Shown: positions 60,864 through 64,000 of the stretch, piece after piece
Numbering within the stretch: position 1 is the first letter of the stretch
Layout: each line of letters begins with the position of its first letter
DNA from: Methylorubrum sp. B1-46
Lineage (GTDB): Bacteria; Pseudomonadota; Alphaproteobacteria; Rhizobiales; Beijerinckiaceae
Direction of reading: 5' to 3'
DNA length: 64,000 nucleotides
Assembly (NCBI RefSeq): GCF_021117295.1
Contig: NZ_CP088247.1
Span: forward strand, 2,867,001-2,931,000
Translations under genes and position numbers: made by a program
Notes under the pieces: generated by a model
The model's input: only the letters and a program-made list of their open reading frames with translations
Told to the model about the DNA's origin: nothing
Database searches by the model: none

Positions 60864-61532
60864 CTATGGCCTAGCCGATCGCTCGGCCCGCGCCACCGCC
60901 TCCAGCGCTCCCACATCCCCGCCGCCGATCAGCGGCAGATGCGCGGTGATCCGCTCCACCGGCCAGTCCCACCACGCGATTCGCTGAAACCGAGCCGCAT
61001 CGTCCTCCGAGAAGCGGTGGCGCACCACGCGGGCCGGGTTGCCGGCCACGATCGCGTAGGGCGGCACGTCGGCGCTCACCACCGCGTGTGCGGCCACCAC
61101 CGCCCCGTCGCCGATCGTGACGCCCGGCATCACCGTGCTGCGGTAGCCGAGCCAGACGTCATTACCGATGATCGTGTCGCCGCGATTGGGAAAACTCAGT
61201 TCACCCTCGTAGCGGCCGATCCAGTCGCCGCCGAAGATCGGGAACGGATAGGTTGAGAGCCCGTCGAGGCGATGGTTGCCACCGTTCATCAGAAAGCGCG
61301 TACCCGCGGCGATGGCACAGAACTTCCCGATCACTAAGCGGTCGCCGATGAAGGGGAAGTGGTAGAGGATCGCGTCGAGAAAGGCCTGCGGACCGGCCGG
61401 ATCGTCGTAATACGTATAGGCGCCGACTTCGACATTCTCCGGCAAATCGAGGTTGCGGATGAAGGTGACGCGCGCGTGCCCCGGCATTGGATGAAGCCTG
61501 TCCGGATCCGGTCCGGTCATGGTCGCCTGCAT
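60864..61532 (-). CDS. CatB/Vat-type hexapeptide acetyltransferase
   Basis: A 222-residue left-handed beta-helix (LbH) acetyltransferase of the xenobiotic type. VEVGAYTYYDDPAGPQAFLD begins the fold, then ILYHFPFIGDRLVIGKFCAI and LMNGGNHRLDGLSTYPF. The hexapeptide repeats include IIGNDVWLGYRSTVMPGVTI and GDGAVVAAHAVVSADVPPYA, ending IVAGNPARVVRHRF. Relatives acetylate chloramphenicol or streptogramins, but most genomic copies have unknown substrates. ATG 61532 has GGAGGAG about 10 bases upstream; the longer reading to 61664 has none. Confidence 0.85.
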   Translation of the reverse strand: MQATMTGPDPDRLHPMPGHARVTFIRNLDLPENVEVGAYTYYDDPAGPQAFLDAILYHFPFIGDRLVIGKFCAIAAGTRFLMNGGNHRLDGLSTYPFPIFGGDWIGRYEGELSFPNRGDTIIGNDVWLGYRSTVMPGVTIGDGAVVAAHAVVSADVPPYAIVAGNPARVVRHRFSEDDAARFQRIAWWDWPVERITAHLPLIGGGDVGALEAVARAERSARP

Positions 61533-61623
61533 GCCTCTCTCCTCCCTATCGCACGCAACGCTGTTCGCAACCGGGAATGGCCATATCGCGGCGCGACAGA
61601 CCGGGAACAGCGCGTCGACGCGC

Positions 61624-61651
61624 TTGAATTCGCCGCGCGCCGGGGTTAAGT
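61624..61651 (+). promoter_or_regulatory. Candidate promoter of the rimP-nusA operon
   Basis: TTGAAT (61624-61629), 16-base spacer, TTAAGT (61646-61651). A start near 61658 would give a leader of about 140 bases containing the nested hairpin. Inferred from hexamer match and position. Confidence 0.4.
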
Positions 61652-61685
61652 CACGGCTCAACATTTCTGGTGCAGTCGATAGGCT

Positions 61686-61735
61686 GCTTGCGGGAGTGGG
61701 CCCCCCGGGGTCCGCTCTTTTTTATTTCCGCAAGC
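61686..61735 (+). promoter_or_regulatory. Nested terminator hairpin in the rimP leader (attenuator-like)
   Basis: An inner stem of 10 bp, GAGTGGGCCC (61694-61703) with GGGTCCGCTC (61708-61717), four-base loop, is followed by six T (61718-61723): a strong intrinsic terminator. It is enclosed by a perfect 8-bp stem GCTTGCGG (61686-61693) with CCGCAAGC (61728-61735). Because it precedes rimP on the plus strand and no plus-strand gene ends nearby, it may act as an attenuator of rimP-nusA. The trigger is not visible. Confidence 0.7.
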
Positions 61736-61796
61736 GCCTCCTGTGCCGGATTTGCCAAGCTTAACCACTCGACTGAGACTTTCGGAAAACGACAGC

Positions 61797-62552
61797 ATGG
61801 CGGAGCCCACCGAGAAACGTCTTGTCAGCGAGACTGGCGTCGCCGCGCGCGTCGCCCAGATCGTCGAGGGACCGATCGAGGGCCTCGGCTTTCGCCTGGT
61901 GCGGGTGAAGATCTCGAACACCAATGGCTGCACCGTGCAGATCATGGCCGAGCGGCCCGACGGCACGATGGGCGTCGACGAGTGCGAGACGGTGAGTCGG
62001 GCGATCTCGCCGATCCTCGATCTCGAAGATCCGGTCGGTGGCGCCTACTACCTCGAGATCTCCTCGCCCGGCATCGACCGGCCGCTGGTGCGCGTCTCGG
62101 ATTTCGAGCGCTGGGCCGGCTACGAGGCCAAGGTGGAACTGGCCGTACCGATGGACGGGCGTAAGCGTTTCCGCGGCATCATCGGGGTTCCGAGCGCGGA
62201 CGGCGCCACGGTGCCGATCGACCTGCCCGACGTGAAGCCCGGCCTGCCGAGCCGCATCGAGCTGCCGCTGCGCGATCTCGGCGAGGCGCATCTCGTCCTC
62301 ACCGACGACCTGATTCGCGAGTCGCTGCGCCGCGGCTCCGCCCCGCCGCAGGACGGCGACGCGGCCGAAGAGGAAGAGGGCGAGGAGGCCGAGGACGAGG
62401 CGCCGCAGATCCGCTTCATCCCGCAGCCGAAGCGACCCAAGCCCAAGGTCGACAAGAATGCCGGCAAGCCGGTGAAGGCGAAGAAGCCCAAGCCCGGCGG
62501 CGGCATCGTCACCAAGGCCGCCCGCCTGAAGAACCGCGACACCCTCCACTGA
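61797..62552 (+). CDS. rimP: RimP, 30S ribosome maturation factor (extended C-terminus)
   Basis: RimP assists 30S subunit assembly. The protein has 251 residues; many bacterial RimPs have about 150-180. The conserved part is residues 1-about 180: [20 protein letters not shown], then [20 protein letters not shown] and [20 protein letters not shown]. An acidic stretch ([12 protein letters not shown]) and a Lys/Pro-rich tail ([20 protein letters not shown]) follow. I chose ATG 61797; an earlier frame start at 61743 overlaps the leader. It precedes nusA by 61 bases. Confidence 0.92.
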   Translation: MAEPTEKRLVSETGVAARVAQIVEGPIEGLGFRLVRVKISNTNGCTVQIMAERPDGTMGVDECETVSRAISPILDLEDPVGGAYYLEISSPGIDRPLVRVSDFERWAGYEAKVELAVPMDGRKRFRGIIGVPSADGATVPIDLPDVKPGLPSRIELPLRDLGEAHLVLTDDLIRESLRRGSAPPQDGDAAEEEEGEEAEDEAPQIRFIPQPKRPKPKVDKNAGKPVKAKKPKPGGGIVTKAARLKNRDTLH

Positions 62553-62613
62553 TTTTTTCGCGTTTTCCCGTCCCGAGGGACGGATGCACGCCCTGAAGGA
62601 AGGACCAGGAACC

Positions 62614-64000
62614 ATGGCCGTCGTCAGCGCCAACCGGCTCGAACTCCTGCAGATCGCCGACGCGGTGGCCCGCGAGAAGGTGATCGACCGCCAGATCGTC
62701 ATCGAGGCGATGGAAGAGGCGATCGCCAAGGCCGCCCGCTCCCGCTACGGCGCCGAGACCGACGTCCACGCCGAGATCGACCCGAAGAGCGGCGCGCTGC
62801 GCCTGTCGCGCCACCTGCTCGTCGTCGATCAGGTCGAGAACGATGCCCGCGAGATCACCCTCGATCAGGCCCGCCGCTACAATCCCGGCGCGCTCGTCGG
62901 CGACGTGATCTCCGACACTCTGCCCCCCTTCGATTTCGGCCGCGTCGCCGCGCAATCCGCCAAGCAGGTCATCGTGCAGAAGGTGCGCGACGCCGAGCGC
63001 GCCCGCCAGTACGACGAGTACAAGGACCGTATCGGCGAGATCCTCAACGGCGTGGTCAAACGCGTCGAGTACGGAAACGTCATCGTCGATCTCGGTCGCG
63101 GCGAGGGCATCGTGCGCCGCGACGAGATGATCCCGCGCGAGACCTTCCGCCCCGGCGACCGTATCCGCGCCTATCTGTTCGATGTCCGCTCCGAAGTGCG
63201 CGGGCCGCAGATCTTCCTCTCGCGCTCCCACCCGCAATTCATGGCCAAGTTGTTCGGTCAGGAAGTGCCGGAAATCTACGACGGCATCGTCGAGGTGAAG
63301 GCGGTTGCCCGCGATCCCGGCTCGCGCGCCAAGATCGCCGTCATCTCCCGCGATTCCTCGATCGATCCGGTCGGCGCCTGCGTCGGCATGCGCGGTTCCC
63401 GCGTCCAGGCAGTGGTCGGCGAGCTTCAGGGCGAGAAGATCGACATCATCCCGTGGTCGGAAGATCAGGCGACCTTCATCGTCAACGCGCTCCAGCCGGC
63501 CGAGGTCGTGAAGGTGGTGCTCGACGAGGAGGCCGACCGCATCGAGGTCGTCGTGCCCGACGACCAGCTTTCGCTCGCCATCGGCCGCCGCGGCCAGAAC
63601 GTGCGTCTTGCCTCGCAGCTCACCGGCTGGGACATCGACATCCTGACCGAGGCCGAGGAATCGGAGCGCCGCCAGAAGGAATTCGCCGAGCGCACCCAGG
63701 TGTTCATGGAAGCGCTCGATGTGGACGAGACCGTCGGCCAGCTCCTCGCGGCCGAGGGCTTCCGCAACGTCGAGGAAATCGCTTTCGTCGATGTTGCCGA
63801 ACTCTCGAATATCCAGGGCCTCGACGAGGAGACCGGTGCCGAGATCCAGGCCCGCGCCCAGGACTACCTCGCCCGCATCGAGCAGGAGCAGGACGACCGC
63901 CGCCGCGAACTCGGCGTCGAGGACGAGCTGCGCGAGATCGATGGCATCACCACGGCGATGATGGTGGCGCTGGGAGAGAACGAGGTGAAAACCGTCGAGG
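62614..64000 (+). CDS. nusA: NusA transcription elongation/antitermination factor (partial, C-terminus outside window)
   Basis: The first 462 codons of NusA, which binds RNA polymerase and controls pausing, termination and antitermination. The N-terminal domain starts [20 protein letters not shown]; the S1 domain includes [20 protein letters not shown]; the KH domains include [20 protein letters not shown] and [20 protein letters not shown]. The acidic C-terminal repeats begin ([17 protein letters not shown]) as the window ends. ATG 62614 has AGGAAGGACCAGGA upstream. It follows rimP in the canonical rimP-nusA order. Confidence 0.96.
   Translation, partial: MAVVSANRLELLQIADAVAREKVIDRQIVIEAMEEAIAKAARSRYGAETDVHAEIDPKSGALRLSRHLLVVDQVENDAREITLDQARRYNPGALVGDVISDTLPPFDFGRVAAQSAKQVIVQKVRDAERARQYDEYKDRIGEILNGVVKRVEYGNVIVDLGRGEGIVRRDEMIPRETFRPGDRIRAYLFDVRSEVRGPQIFLSRSHPQFMAKLFGQEVPEIYDGIVEVKAVARDPGSRAKIAVISRDSSIDPVGACVGMRGSRVQAVVGELQGEKIDIIPWSEDQATFIVNALQPAEVVKVVLDEEADRIEVVVPDDQLSLAIGRRGQNVRLASQLTGWDIDILTEAEESERRQKEFAERTQVFMEALDVDETVGQLLAAEGFRNVEEIAFVDVAELSNIQGLDEETGAEIQARAQDYLARIEQEQDDRRRELGVEDELREIDGITTAMMVALGENEVKTVE

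Overview
The window is GC-rich (roughly two thirds G+C by eye), densely coding and typical of an alphaproteobacterial chromosome. The split (circularly permuted) tmRNA beside sspB, the thyA-folA-hflK order, the rimP-nusA order, SpeG, MmcB and DgcN/DgcA all fit Rhizobiales (Hyphomicrobiales). Methylobacterium or Methylorubrum is my best guess, inferred from gene content and not verified. I see no phage, insertion sequence, CRISPR array, tRNA or rRNA gene.

Layout. 1-4.2 kb: partial hflK, folA and thyA (minus strand), a CPBP membrane protease, then two-piece tmRNA followed by sspB. 4.2-12.5 kb: P450, fumC, two small genes (DUF4169, ribbon-helix-helix), MmcB, BtuF-like and DedA proteins, pdxY, PhzF, NUDIX and a small lipoprotein. 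12.7-18.9 kb: leuA behind a leader peptide rich in Leu/Ile/Val codons with competing hairpins, ilvD, and dgcN-dgcA (D-glutamate metabolism). 18.9-20.0 kb: a lytic transglycosylase.

20.3-30.0 kb is the most unusual part: a tightly packed plus-strand cluster of inositol-3-phosphate synthase, an HD-like protein, a SAM methyltransferase, a Gfo/Idh/MocA dehydrogenase, a YcaO enzyme, a TIM-barrel isomerase, a GT4 glycosyltransferase, a PIG-L deacetylase and a UDG-fold protein. Ino1, GT4 and PIG-L are the same logic as early mycothiol synthesis, but the cysteine ligase and acetyltransferase are missing and a YcaO plus methyltransferase are present instead. A GGAAC-N17-GTT promoter-like site lies upstream, which suggests general stress (EcfG) control. 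I propose an undescribed inositol-glycoside natural product or cofactor.

30.2-37.8 kb: an UPF0104 membrane protein, a PhoR-like kinase, a CueR-controlled copA-cueR copper operon with a clear operator, an M20 amidohydrolase, a small unknown protein and YnfA. 37.8-54.0 kb: a large minus-strand trehalose and alpha-glucan cluster, treZ, a malQ-treY fusion, glgE with an extra N-terminal GH13 domain, a treS-maltokinase fusion and glgB. It holds both the TreY/TreZ route and the TreS/Mak/GlgE/GlgB route.

54.2-64.0 kb: a DUF2852 protein, a TetR regulator, a COG0523 metallochaperone gene behind a Zur-like site, a small Cys-containing protein, SpeG, two envelope proteins, asd, a CatB-type acetyltransferase, and rimP-nusA (nusA runs off the end). 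A nested terminator hairpin in the rimP leader looks like an attenuator. Three palindromic intergenic repeats lie at 14.6, 16.7 and 24.8 kb.
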